Made by a program: the position numbers and the translations under genes. The notes under the pieces are model-generated. The model searched no databases. It saw only the letters and a program-made list of their open reading frames with translations, and had not been told where the DNA came from. DNA of 20,349 bases from Megamonas hypermegale (GTDB taxonomy: Bacteria; Bacillota; Negativicutes; Selenomonadales; Selenomonadaceae): assembly GCA_002314325.1 (NCBI GenBank), contig DCFC01000013.1, positions 70,671 to 91,019 on the forward strand, given 5' to 3'. Shown here piece after piece: positions 1 to 6,470 of this stretch. Within the stretch, counting starts at the first letter, position 1. Every line of letters begins with the position of its first letter.

Positions 1-209
1 TGAGCAGGCGGTTTCGGTCTGTTTACATTCGGCTTCGGCGCCGGTTTTTTCGGCGGCGGCGGTTTTTTTTCTGTCTGATTGGGCGGCGGTGGCGGCGGGG
101 CGGCTTCTGCCCAATTTATATGTACAAAACTCATGGATGAACAAAGAAAAAAAGCCAGTGATACTGTACCAATGCCTTTTTTCATCTTTTCTGAAAACTT
201 ATTTAGCAT
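1..209 (-). CDS. Exported proline-rich protein, N-terminal part only
   Basis: This partial reading frame starts at the ATG at 209-207 and runs off the left edge of the window, so only about 69 residues are visible. It has a lysine-bearing N-terminus (MLNKFSEKMKKG), a hydrophobic stretch (IGTVSLAFFLCSSMSFVHI) and a likely signal peptidase site after WAEA. A low-complexity region rich in proline and lysine follows (PPPPPP, then KKPPPPKKPAPKPN). The start is supported by AAAGGGG eight bases upstream. Such tails are seen in envelope-spanning or surface-exposed proteins, but no family can be named. Its 5' side faces an invertible DNA segment, so its expression is probably subject to promoter inversion (inference). 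The product is secreted or envelope-anchored; the exact function is unknown. Confidence 0.7.
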   Translation of the reverse strand, partial: MLNKFSEKMKKGIGTVSLAFFLCSSMSFVHINWAEAAPPPPPPNQTEKKPPPPKKPAPKPNVNRPKPPA

Positions 210-300
210 GATAATGACCCCTTTATGAAAATATATTAAATTGTAAAATCAACGTCCCTATTATTTTATGCAATACATAGTTTGTATGTAGAATTTATTT

Positions 301-328
301 TTTCGCAGATTAACTCAATCAGCGAAAT
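301..328 (+). repeat. Left inverted repeat (recombination site)
   Basis: This copy pairs with 1707-1734 in inverted orientation, with a single mismatch at 306 against 1729. The site has two near-symmetric 10-bp arms, TTTCGCAGAT (301-310) and ATCAGCGAAA (318-327), which are inverted copies of each other at 9 of 10 positions. They enclose the asymmetric 7-bp spacer TAACTCA (311-317). Arms around a 6-8 bp spacer are the standard core-site layout of tyrosine recombinases. Similarity stops sharply on both sides of the 28 bp. Confidence 0.85.
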
Positions 329-344
329 TGCAGATGTTTACCTG

Positions 345-374
345 ATTATCCGCTATTTCGCCAGAATTTGACAA
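345..374 (-). promoter_or_regulatory. Outward promoter at left end of invertible segment
   Basis: On the minus strand, TTGTCA (369-374) and GATAAT (345-350) are separated by 18 bases, each one mismatch from consensus. Transcription would start near 338, cross the left inverted repeat and enter the exported-protein gene at 209. The element begins immediately after the recombinase stop codon. No terminator is visible between it and that gene, so recombinase read-through could also contribute. Confidence 0.45.
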
Positions 375-375
375 T

Positions 376-1518
376 TTATTTGACGGTTAATAAGTCGCTT
401 AATTTATCCATAGACTGCTTTTTCTCTTCAAAAGAAGGATGTACGTATTTATTCAATGTGATGTTTATATTGGCATGTCCCAAAATCTCGCTGAGGCTTT
501 TTATATCCATGCCGCAGCTCAGGCACTGCGTTGCAAAAGTATGTCTGAGTGCATGAAAATTTCTGTGCATAATATGGGTGGCTTGCAGTATTCTGTGAAA
601 ATGGTTTTGCACCGTGCGCGGTTCAATGAATTTCTGCTCCATTCCCGTCAGCAGAAAACTGTCTTTTGAAGCGCAGATTTGCACAAGCAGCGGCATTAAC
701 AGGGACGGCAGGGGGATTTTGCGCAAAGAGGACAGACTTTTCGGCGCTGTTATGATTATTTTCGTCTTGCGCTTTGCGGCGGAACTTTTTGTCTGAATGC
801 GCTGCAGCGTTTCGGAGATAACGAGCGCCGATTCGTCCAGTATAATATTGCCGCACCTGAGCGCGCACAGCTCACCGATGCGGATACCCGTAAACAATGC
901 CAAAAGTATGCCTGTGTTTATCCTGCTCATATGCTGCAGCAAATAATTCACCAGTTTTTTATACTCTACACTGCTGAAAACCTGTATCGGCTTTTTCAGC
1001 ATACGGATTTTCAAACCGGTTAAATCGCAGATATTCATCTGATATTTCCGGACGACGTATTGCAAGATGCGTTTAAAGACAGAAACGATATCCGAAACGG
1101 TTTTTGCCGACAAGGACTGCTGTTTTCTGCCGCCGCGCCTTAATAGATTGTGAATGAACAGTTCCAGACGGTCTGCCGTCATTTCGCTGATTTTAAGCAT
1201 ACCGATATTTTTGACAATATACGTTTCGACAATATTGCTGTATTTTATAAACGATGATTCTTTTATCTGCGCTTTTTTCAAATTCAGCCATTCATGACTG
1301 GCGGCAGAAATTGTCAGTGTGTTCGAATGAACGATAATACGGCGTATATTGTGATGATGTTCGTATTTGGCTTTGCTCAGTTTTTGCTTCGCTTCAAGAT
1401 ATGAATGACCGTATACGGATTTGTAAATGATTTTTCCCGAAGGTTTTTTAGCTACGACGTATCTGCCTTCCCATCTTCCGTCTTTGCGTTTATAAATATT
1501 TTCTCCTTTTCTCGGCAT
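376..1518 (-). CDS. Tyrosine recombinase (phage-integrase family, probable DNA invertase)
   Basis: The 380-residue protein has the architecture of a phage/ICE-type integrase: an N-terminal arm-type DNA-binding segment (about residues 1-50, with the GENIYKRKDGRWEGRY signature), a core-binding SAM-like domain (about 75-175) and a catalytic domain (about 185-375). The catalytic residues are present: R213 in TGIRIGEL, H322 and R325 in HALRHTF, H348 in LGHAN and the nucleophile Y358 in LNKYVH. It is therefore expected to be active. The ATG start is preceded by AAGGAG seven bases upstream. No excisionase, relaxase or other mobile-element gene accompanies it, and it lies alone between two inverted core sites. 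A DNA invertase acting on those sites is thus more likely than an integrase of an intact element. Its own promoter, somewhere in 1519-1700 on the minus strand, is not clear; a TATACT at 1579-1584 lacks a good -35. Confidence 0.92.
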   Translation of the reverse strand: MPRKGENIYKRKDGRWEGRYVVAKKPSGKIIYKSVYGHSYLEAKQKLSKAKYEHHHNIRRIIVHSNTLTISAASHEWLNLKKAQIKESSFIKYSNIVETYIVKNIGMLKISEMTADRLELFIHNLLRRGGRKQQSLSAKTVSDIVSVFKRILQYVVRKYQMNICDLTGLKIRMLKKPIQVFSSVEYKKLVNYLLQHMSRINTGILLALFTGIRIGELCALRCGNIILDESALVISETLQRIQTKSSAAKRKTKIIITAPKSLSSLRKIPLPSLLMPLLVQICASKDSFLLTGMEQKFIEPRTVQNHFHRILQATHIMHRNFHALRHTFATQCLSCGMDIKSLSEILGHANINITLNKYVHPSFEEKKQSMDKLSDLLTVK

Positions 1519-1640
1519 GATAGCACTCCTTTTCTATTGACGGCAATTTTGACGGCTTATACCTGACAATGACTGTGCAGTATAAAATTAAAATTGCATT
1601 AATTAATGATTAATTTTTTATTAAATAATACCGGGCTTCC

Positions 1641-1669
1641 TTGACAGGTATACGCTTAGCATATATACT
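1641..1669 (+). promoter_or_regulatory. Strong outward promoter inside invertible segment
   Basis: TTGACA (1641-1646) is a perfect -35 and TATACT (1664-1669) a one-mismatch -10, with the ideal spacing of 17. It is the best sigma-70-type promoter noticed in the window. It points right, through the right inverted repeat and straight into the terminator at 1741-1777, and no reading frame with a ribosome-binding site lies between. After inversion it would point left at the exported-protein gene. Confidence 0.75.
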
Positions 1670-1706
1670 TTTAGTATCAAGACAGATAGCTCAGGTACTA
1701 ATATGT

Positions 1707-1734
1707 ATTTCGCTGATTGAGTTAATCTACGAAA
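1707..1734 (-). repeat. Right inverted repeat (recombination site)
   Basis: Read on the minus strand, this copy has arms TTTCGTAGAT and ATCAGCGAAA around the same spacer TAACTCA, and so matches the left copy at 27 of 28 positions in opposite orientation. The identical asymmetric spacer is what tyrosine recombinases need for strand exchange, and its opposite polarity dictates inversion. Confidence 0.85.
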
Positions 1735-1740
1735 TTAACC

Positions 1741-1777
1741 ACCTCTATTACAGAATAATTTTGTGATAGAGGTTTTT
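1741..1777 (+). terminator. Rho-independent terminator outside the invertible segment
   Basis: An 11-bp stem with one G-U pair (CCTCTATTACA at 1742-1752 with TGTGATAGAGG at 1762-1772) is followed by TTTTT on the plus strand. The minus-strand side has no U-run, so it should act rightward only. It starts seven bases beyond the right repeat and blocks transcripts leaving the invertible segment before priA. Confidence 0.85.
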
Positions 1778-1789
1778 CTATATTATAAT
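1761..1789 (+). promoter_or_regulatory. Probable priA promoter
   Basis: TTGTGA (1761-1766) and a perfect TATAAT (1784-1789) are 17 bases apart. The -35 overlaps the 3' arm of the preceding terminator hairpin, so the priA promoter begins exactly where upstream transcription should end. The predicted start near 1796 gives a leader of about 26 bases. Confidence 0.55.
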
Positions 1790-1821
1790 AGAAGAAAATT
1801 TTATTTTAGGTAGATGATTAT

Positions 1822-4242
1822 ATGGAAAAAACAGCCGATATATATATTAATATTCCCGTAAAGAGCATTGCCAAGCCGTACACGTATCTCGTGCCTGAGC
1901 AGTTCGATTTCTTAAAAGCAGGCTGCCGCGTGCTCGTACCGTTCGGCGGCCGCCTTATGGAAGGATTTATCATAAAAATCCATGATACGTCCGCTGATTT
2001 GGATACAGCCAGACTGAAAGCCGTAAAAGACGTACTTGATACCCAGCCGTGGTTTACGCCGAACATGTATGCTACAGCAAAATGGATGGCTGATTTTTAT
2101 CTGTGCTCGCTCGGCGAAACGATGCGCTTGTTCATTCCCGGCAAAAACAGCGTGAAAATCCGCCCCGTGTTCAATATCAACGAAACGGATTTATCGACGA
2201 AAAAACTCGCGAAACTGCCCGCCGGTCAAAAACAGCTGCTCGCATATCTGAAAGCGTATAAAAATGCCGATTTATTAACATTGCGGCGCAGTTTCGGAGC
2301 AGGTGAAAACTTTACAGCCGATTTGGAAAAATTAATCGCCAAAAACTACGTAACACGTTCCTATATTTATCACAGTCAAGCCAAAAAAATCTACGTCGAA
2401 TACGCCGTGCTCAACGCGGCAGTCGACGAAACGGTTTTAGACACGCTAAAGCGCAAACCGGCGCAAAAAAAAGCACTGCTCTATTTAAATGAAATAAAAG
2501 AGAGCAGTGCTTACGATTTAAAACAGCGCGGTATTTCCGCGGCAACGCTGAATGCTCTGGCTGAACTTGGCTACATCCGTTTGGAAAAACGGCAGAAACT
2601 GCGCGACAGCTACAAAAACATGCTTACGGCTAAAGCGGCAAAGCGGACTTTGACACCGGAGCAGCAGAACGCCTTAAATATAATGAAGGAAAAAATCGGG
2701 CAGGGGCAGAAAAAATTCCTGCTGTTCGGTGTAACGGGCAGCGGCAAGACGCAGATTTATATCGAAACGGCGCTGAAAGTACGCGCAGACGGCAGGCAGG
2801 TATTAATCCTCGTGCCGGAAATCGTACTGACCGGCCAGCTTGTCACGTCGTTCAAGCAGTATTTTGCTGATGATGTCGCCGTCATTCACAGCAAATTGTC
2901 CGTAAACGAACGCAACGACACATTTTGGCGCATACGAACGGGACAGGCGGGTATCGTTATCGGCGCACGCTCCGCCCTGTTCGCCCCGTTTGACAATCTG
3001 GGATTGATTGTGATGGACGAAGAACACGACGCTTCTTATAAACAGGATGAGTCGCCGCGCTACCACGCCCATGATGTGGCGGAAAAAATGGCGCAGATTT
3101 ATGATGCGATATTTCTGCTCGGCAGCGCCACCCCTTCGCTCGAAAGTTTTTATAAAGCACAAAACGGCGAATACACCCTGCTCACGATGCGCGAACGTAT
3201 CGACAATATTCCCATGCCGTACATTGAAGGCGTGGATATGCGTGAGGAGCTGAAAAGCGGCAACCGCAAAATTCTTTCCCGCAAATTGCAGGAGCTGATT
3301 GAAGCGACGCTGGCGAAAAAACAGCAGCTCATCATCATGCTGAACAGGCGCGGTTTTTCCACTTTTGTTATGTGCCGCAGCTGCGGTCATGTGATAAAAT
3401 GCCCGCAATGCAATCTGCCGCTCGTCTATCACCGCCGCGGCGTACTGCAGTGCCATCACTGCGACATCACGGAGCCGGTGCCCGATGTCTGCCCTAACTG
3501 TCAGAGCCGCTACATCAAATTTTTCGGCTCGGGTACGGAAAAGCTGGAAGAGGAACTGGCGCAAGTTTTCCCGCAGGCGCGCATAATCCGGCTCGACCGC
3601 GACACGACCGGCAGAAAATTTGCTCATCAGGATATTTTAAAACAGTTCAAAGCAGGGCTTTATGATATCCTGCTCGGCACGCAGATGGTCGCCAAAGGCC
3701 ATGATATCCCGAGTGTAACAGGCGTTGGTATTATCAGCGCCGACTCCAGTTTAAATCTGCCCGACTTCCGCGCCAGCGAACGCACTTTCGCTCTGATAAC
3801 GCAGACGGCAGGCAGAGCGGGGCGTGGCCATGAACAGGGCCATGTCGTATTGCAGACATATAATCTGGAACATTACGCCGTGCAGTGTGGCATGAAACAA
3901 GATTACCTGTCTTTCTATCAGGAAGAGATGCAGATGCGCAAAATACTGTATTACCCGCCGTTTTGCCATTTGATTAAGCTTACATTCCAAAATGAAATCG
4001 AGGAAAAAGCGCTGAAAGCCGCCAGTGATTTAAAAACGCAGGCAGAGCAGTATTTTAACAATATGAACATAAAAATAATGGGACCTGCCCCCGCCCTCGT
4101 CGCCAAATTCAAAGATATATACCGTTTCAATCTGCTTATCAAGACGGATGATTTAGAAATTGTAAATAAATTTCTGCGGCAGAAAAAAATCGACACGGAC
4201 AAAAACATCACCATAGATATAAATCCGATTAATACAAATTAA
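1822..4242 (+). CDS. priA: Primosomal protein N' (replication restart helicase PriA)
   Basis: PriA is the superfamily 2 DNA helicase that recognises stalled forks and D-loops and reloads the replisome in the cytoplasm. The 806-residue protein has the N-terminal 3'-DNA-binding domain (about 1-105), then the helicase core with Walker A GVTGSGKT (303-310) and the DEEH box (399-402). The zinc-binding insertion has its eight cysteines as CxxC pairs between C518 and C560. The late helicase motif MVAKGHDIPSV and the C-terminal domain follow. Length is normal for Firmicute PriA, and all key residues are present. The ATG at 1822 has a modest AGG about 11 bases upstream, and the N-terminus (DIYINIPVKSIAKPYTYLVP) aligns with the family start. 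It appears monocistronic or weakly linked to the downstream usp gene. Its upstream insulation by a terminator is notable because a switchable promoter lies just beyond. Confidence 0.97.
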   Translation: MEKTADIYINIPVKSIAKPYTYLVPEQFDFLKAGCRVLVPFGGRLMEGFIIKIHDTSADLDTARLKAVKDVLDTQPWFTPNMYATAKWMADFYLCSLGETMRLFIPGKNSVKIRPVFNINETDLSTKKLAKLPAGQKQLLAYLKAYKNADLLTLRRSFGAGENFTADLEKLIAKNYVTRSYIYHSQAKKIYVEYAVLNAAVDETVLDTLKRKPAQKKALLYLNEIKESSAYDLKQRGISAATLNALAELGYIRLEKRQKLRDSYKNMLTAKAAKRTLTPEQQNALNIMKEKIGQGQKKFLLFGVTGSGKTQIYIETALKVRADGRQVLILVPEIVLTGQLVTSFKQYFADDVAVIHSKLSVNERNDTFWRIRTGQAGIVIGARSALFAPFDNLGLIVMDEEHDASYKQDESPRYHAHDVAEKMAQIYDAIFLLGSATPSLESFYKAQNGEYTLLTMRERIDNIPMPYIEGVDMREELKSGNRKILSRKLQELIEATLAKKQQLIIMLNRRGFSTFVMCRSCGHVIKCPQCNLPLVYHRRGVLQCHHCDITEPVPDVCPNCQSRYIKFFGSGTEKLEEELAQVFPQARIIRLDRDTTGRKFAHQDILKQFKAGLYDILLGTQMVAKGHDIPSVTGVGIISADSSLNLPDFRASERTFALITQTAGRAGRGHEQGHVVLQTYNLEHYAVQCGMKQDYLSFYQEEMQMRKILYYPPFCHLIKLTFQNEIEEKALKAASDLKTQAEQYFNNMNIKIMGPAPALVAKFKDIYRFNLLIKTDDLEIVNKFLRQKKIDTDKNITIDINPINTN

Positions 4243-4340
4243 AATAATTGCAAAATCGGCAGGATTTTAAAGCTTTACAGCGAATATAATAAGTGTAAAT
4301 TAATTTAGAACGGTTTTACAATTTAAGAGGAGGGTTTATT

Positions 4341-4766
4341 ATGTCGGCTAATATGAAACGTATCTTAGTACCTATTGACAGTTCGGAAATTGCGGAACGC
4401 GCCATGCAGGAAGCGATAAAAGTCAACCGTTTCGGCGAAGCGGAAGTGCATGTACTTTACGTAGCTGATATCAATAAATTGGCTATCAATGCTTATCTAT
4501 CCGGCAACATTCTTTTGGAAATCGGCAAGGCGGGCGAAAGAATTTTGAACGCGGCACTGGAAAAATTCCCGGAATCCATGAAAGTCGTTAAAGTTTACCG
4601 CACGGGCGACCCGGCGGAAACCATCACGGAATATGCTAAGGAAATTGATGCTGATTTAATCATCATGGGCAGCAGAGGGCTCGGTCTGGTGCGCGGCGTA
4701 CTGCTCGGCAGCGTAAGCAAATACGTTTTGGAACGCACTAAATGCCCGGTGCTCATCGTAAAATAA
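4341..4766 (+). CDS. Universal stress protein, UspA family
   Basis: A 141-residue single-domain Usp protein of the ATP-binding type. It starts with the typical beta-strand KRILVPIDSS and carries the nucleotide-binding motif G110-x2-G113-x9-G123-S124 in GSRGLGLVRGVLLGS. It ends with the usual CPVLIVK strand. Such proteins are cytoplasmic homodimers linked to stress survival, and the specific role here is unknown. A very strong ribosome-binding site, GAGGAGGG, precedes the ATG. The 98-bp gap after priA holds a TATAAT (4285-4290) with no good -35. It also holds a weak AT-rich hairpin (AAAATC at 4252-4257 with GATTTT at 4263-4268). The gene probably has its own promoter, and a clear terminator closes it. 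Confidence 0.93.
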   Translation: MSANMKRILVPIDSSEIAERAMQEAIKVNRFGEAEVHVLYVADINKLAINAYLSGNILLEIGKAGERILNAALEKFPESMKVVKVYRTGDPAETITEYAKEIDADLIIMGSRGLGLVRGVLLGSVSKYVLERTKCPVLIVK

Positions 4767-4780
4767 CATTTCAATGCAAA

Positions 4781-4812
4781 AAACCTGAAGTTTTTGTACT
4801 TCAGGTTTTTTT
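4781..4812 (+). terminator. Terminator after the usp gene
   Basis: CCTGAAGT (4784-4791) pairs with ACTTCAGG (4798-4805) around a 6-base loop and is followed by seven T. An A-run precedes the stem. Confidence 0.88.
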
Positions 4813-4886
4813 ATAATAAATATATCATAGTATAAAATGATTTTATCACCCAATTTTTATGCTATAATAAAATTGAGGTGGATAAC

Positions 4887-5759
4887 ATGAACAACAGACC
4901 GCTCAATCGTTTAAATGATTTTTTCTTTAAAAATCTAATGGGTAATGAAAAACGAAGCGACTTGACGCTTAGATTTTTAAATCTTATTCTGGACAGGACA
5001 AAAGAGAACGAATTCAAAAAAATTCGCTTCCTCAATCCTTTTTTCGACCCGTTGACCATAGACGGCAAACTCGCCATACTCGATATTCGCGCCAGCATTG
5101 ATGATAATTCATTTGTAGATATCGAACTTCAGGTAGCTCGCCAAAACTATATGCCGAAACGTTCCATGTACTATTTGTCAAGGATGTACTCCGAACAGAT
5201 GGTACGGGGCGAACAGTATAACGAATTAAAACCCGTCGTCGGCATAAATCTGTTAGGTTTTCAATTATTTAAAAACGAACCTGACTGGCATAACAAAGCC
5301 AGCTTTACTCTCGAAAAATCTAAAAAAATAATTACAGACTGTATTACGCTGCATTTTCTGGAATTGCCTAAGCTTAAAATCAGTGATATAAAAAAGGTAA
5401 AAAGATTGGAAGCATGGGGAGCTTACTTTTCCGGAAAATGCACTGAAAAGGAAATGGAGGTTTTAACTATGAGTGAACCTTTACTGAAAAAAGCACTATC
5501 CTATGAAAAAACCTTCGTCAATGATGAAGAAATGTACTATAAATATCAGCTTCGTGAAGATGCCATTCGCGAAGAAAAAACAAAACTTAGCCTTGCAGAA
5601 GAACGCGGTATAAAAAAAGGTATTAAACAAGGTGTACAACAGGAAAAAATTCAAAATGCTATCAATCTTTTAAGAATTGGTCTCAGTCCTGAAACCGTCT
5701 CCAAAGGTATTCACTTAGACATTGAAAAAGTCAAGGAACTGCAAAAAAATTTATACTAA
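4887..5759 (+). CDS. Rpn family / PD-(D/E)XK nuclease family transposase
   Basis: A 290-residue member of the Rpn/PD-(D/E)XK 'transposase-like' nuclease family. It shows the diagnostic N-terminus (NDFFFKNLMGNEKR) and the nuclease core LAILDIRASIDDNSFVDIEL, with the aspartate of LDI and the E-x-Q of IELQ as presumed active-site residues. The typical downstream block (MPKRSMYYLSRMYSEQM) follows. The C-terminal half is helical and charged (EERGIKKGIKQGVQQEK), as usual. Members often occur in several copies per genome and are linked to recombination-promoting endonuclease activity. They are not autonomous insertion sequences, and no terminal inverted repeats are visible here. The ATG at 4887 is preferred over an in-frame GTG at 4878, because the GTG lies inside the ribosome-binding site GAGGTGG. 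A TATAAT at 4863-4868 would give a very short leader. Terminators on both sides make it a single-gene unit. Confidence 0.88.
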   Translation: MNNRPLNRLNDFFFKNLMGNEKRSDLTLRFLNLILDRTKENEFKKIRFLNPFFDPLTIDGKLAILDIRASIDDNSFVDIELQVARQNYMPKRSMYYLSRMYSEQMVRGEQYNELKPVVGINLLGFQLFKNEPDWHNKASFTLEKSKKIITDCITLHFLELPKLKISDIKKVKRLEAWGAYFSGKCTEKEMEVLTMSEPLLKKALSYEKTFVNDEEMYYKYQLREDAIREEKTKLSLAEERGIKKGIKQGVQQEKIQNAINLLRIGLSPETVSKGIHLDIEKVKELQKNLY

Positions 5760-5763
5760 AACC

Positions 5764-5796
5764 AAAAGCAGGAACACATTTCGGTTCCTGCTTTTT
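5764..5796 (+). terminator. Terminator after the Rpn-family nuclease gene
   Basis: A perfect 8-bp stem, GCAGGAAC (5768-5775) with GTTCCTGC (5784-5791), is flanked by an A-run on the left and T-run on the right. It starts eight bases after the stop codon and may work in both directions. Confidence 0.9.
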
Positions 5797-5813
5797 CATT
5801 AATAAAAATCCGC

Positions 5814-5842
5814 AAAAAAACCAGCCCTAAAATAGAGCTGGT
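5814..5842 (-). terminator. Terminator after efp
   Basis: On the minus strand ACCAGCTC and GGGCTGGT form an 8-bp stem with one G-U pair, followed by a run of seven U, seven bases beyond the efp stop codon. Confidence 0.88.
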
Positions 5843-5849
5843 CCAATGA

Positions 5850-6407
5850 TTAAGCACGTTCGATATAGTTACCTGTACGAGTATCAATTCTGAGTACGTC
5901 GCCTTCGTTAACGAACAGCGGTACACGAACTTCATAGCCTGTTTCAACTTTCGCCATTTTCGTAGCGCCTGTTGCCGTATCACCTTTAACGCTCGGTTCG
6001 CATTCTACGACTTTGAGGTTAACGGAGTTCGGCAGGCTGATGCCGATGATATTTCCTTTGAAGAACTGCAGGGAAATATCCATGTTTTCTTTCAGGTAGT
6101 TCAAAGCATCGCCGAGCTGGTCTTTCGTCAGTTCGAACTGTTCGTATGTTTCGTTGTCCATAACGGTGTACATGCCGTCAACTTCGTACAGATACTGTAC
6201 GCTTCTCGTTTCAAGATGAGCTGCCGGTAATTTTTCGTTCGGGTTGAAAGTACGTTCAACAACGGCACCTGTCTGCACGTTTTTAATTTTCGTGCGGACG
6301 AAAGCTGCTCCTTTACCCGGTTTTACGTGTTGGAAATCAACAATCTGCCATACACCGTTGTCAATTTCAAGTGTAAGGCCTGTGCGGAAATCACTGCTGG
6401 AAATCAT
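5850..6407 (-). CDS. efp: Translation elongation factor P
   Basis: EF-P binds between the P and E sites of the ribosome and rescues stalling at consecutive prolines. The 185-residue protein has the full three-domain length: KOW-like domain I (about 1-60), OB domain II (about 65-127) and C-terminal OB domain III with the signature region [19 protein letters not shown]. The tip of domain I reads KPGKGAAF, with K32 in the position that is post-translationally modified in many bacteria. The start is preceded by GGAGG. It is the last gene of an aroQ-pepP-efp run, separated by 63 bp from pepP and closed by a terminator. The proline-rich exported protein at the left edge of the window is the kind of product that depends on EF-P (inference). 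Confidence 0.97.
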   Translation of the reverse strand: MISSSDFRTGLTLEIDNGVWQIVDFQHVKPGKGAAFVRTKIKNVQTGAVVERTFNPNEKLPAAHLETRSVQYLYEVDGMYTVMDNETYEQFELTKDQLGDALNYLKENMDISLQFFKGNIIGISLPNSVNLKVVECEPSVKGDTATGATKMAKVETGYEVRVPLFVNEGDVLRIDTRTGNYIERA

Positions 6408-6470
6408 TAAAACATTCCTCCAAAATAATATTATTCTCTGATTTGATTTATTGAATGCAAAGCGTTTGCT

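Larger units (their letters stand above)
301..1734. other. Candidate invertible segment carrying its own recombinase
   Basis: The segment is bounded by 28-bp inverted repeats and contains a single gene, a tyrosine recombinase, plus outward-facing promoter sequences near each end. Inverted orientation of two identical recombinase core sites predicts inversion, whereas direct orientation would give excision. Outside the left end lies the exported proline-rich protein gene (minus strand). Outside the right end lie a terminator and then priA (plus strand). Flipping would exchange which end promoter faces the exported-protein gene. Promoter inversion by tyrosine recombinases is known in Bacteroides and clostridia. 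Here the enzyme is itself inside the flipped segment, so its own orientation would also change. The sequence shows the architecture only; inversion itself is not demonstrated. Confidence 0.7.
1519..1821. other. Intergenic region between recombinase and priA
   Basis: No gene is visible in this stretch. From left to right it holds the recombinase ribosome-binding site, two copies of TTGACGGC (1537-1544 and 1549-1556) 12 bp apart, and a very AT-rich tract (about 1581-1630). These are followed by a strong rightward promoter (1641-1669), the right inverted repeat (1707-1734), a rho-independent terminator (1741-1777) and the priA promoter. Confidence 0.7.

Noticed and set aside
301..1734. An integrated prophage or conjugative element bounded by attL/attR
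   Set aside because: The repeats are inverted, not direct, and the interval holds only the recombinase gene. No excision, replication or transfer genes are visible.
2803..3627. A 274-codon open frame on the minus strand inside priA
   Set aside because: It lies antisense to the helicase core of an intact priA, has no recognisable domain or ribosome-binding site, and is explained by the codon bias of the real gene.
4887..5759. An insertion sequence
   Set aside because: No terminal inverted repeats or target duplication are visible around the gene; the 'transposase' name of the family does not imply an autonomous element.
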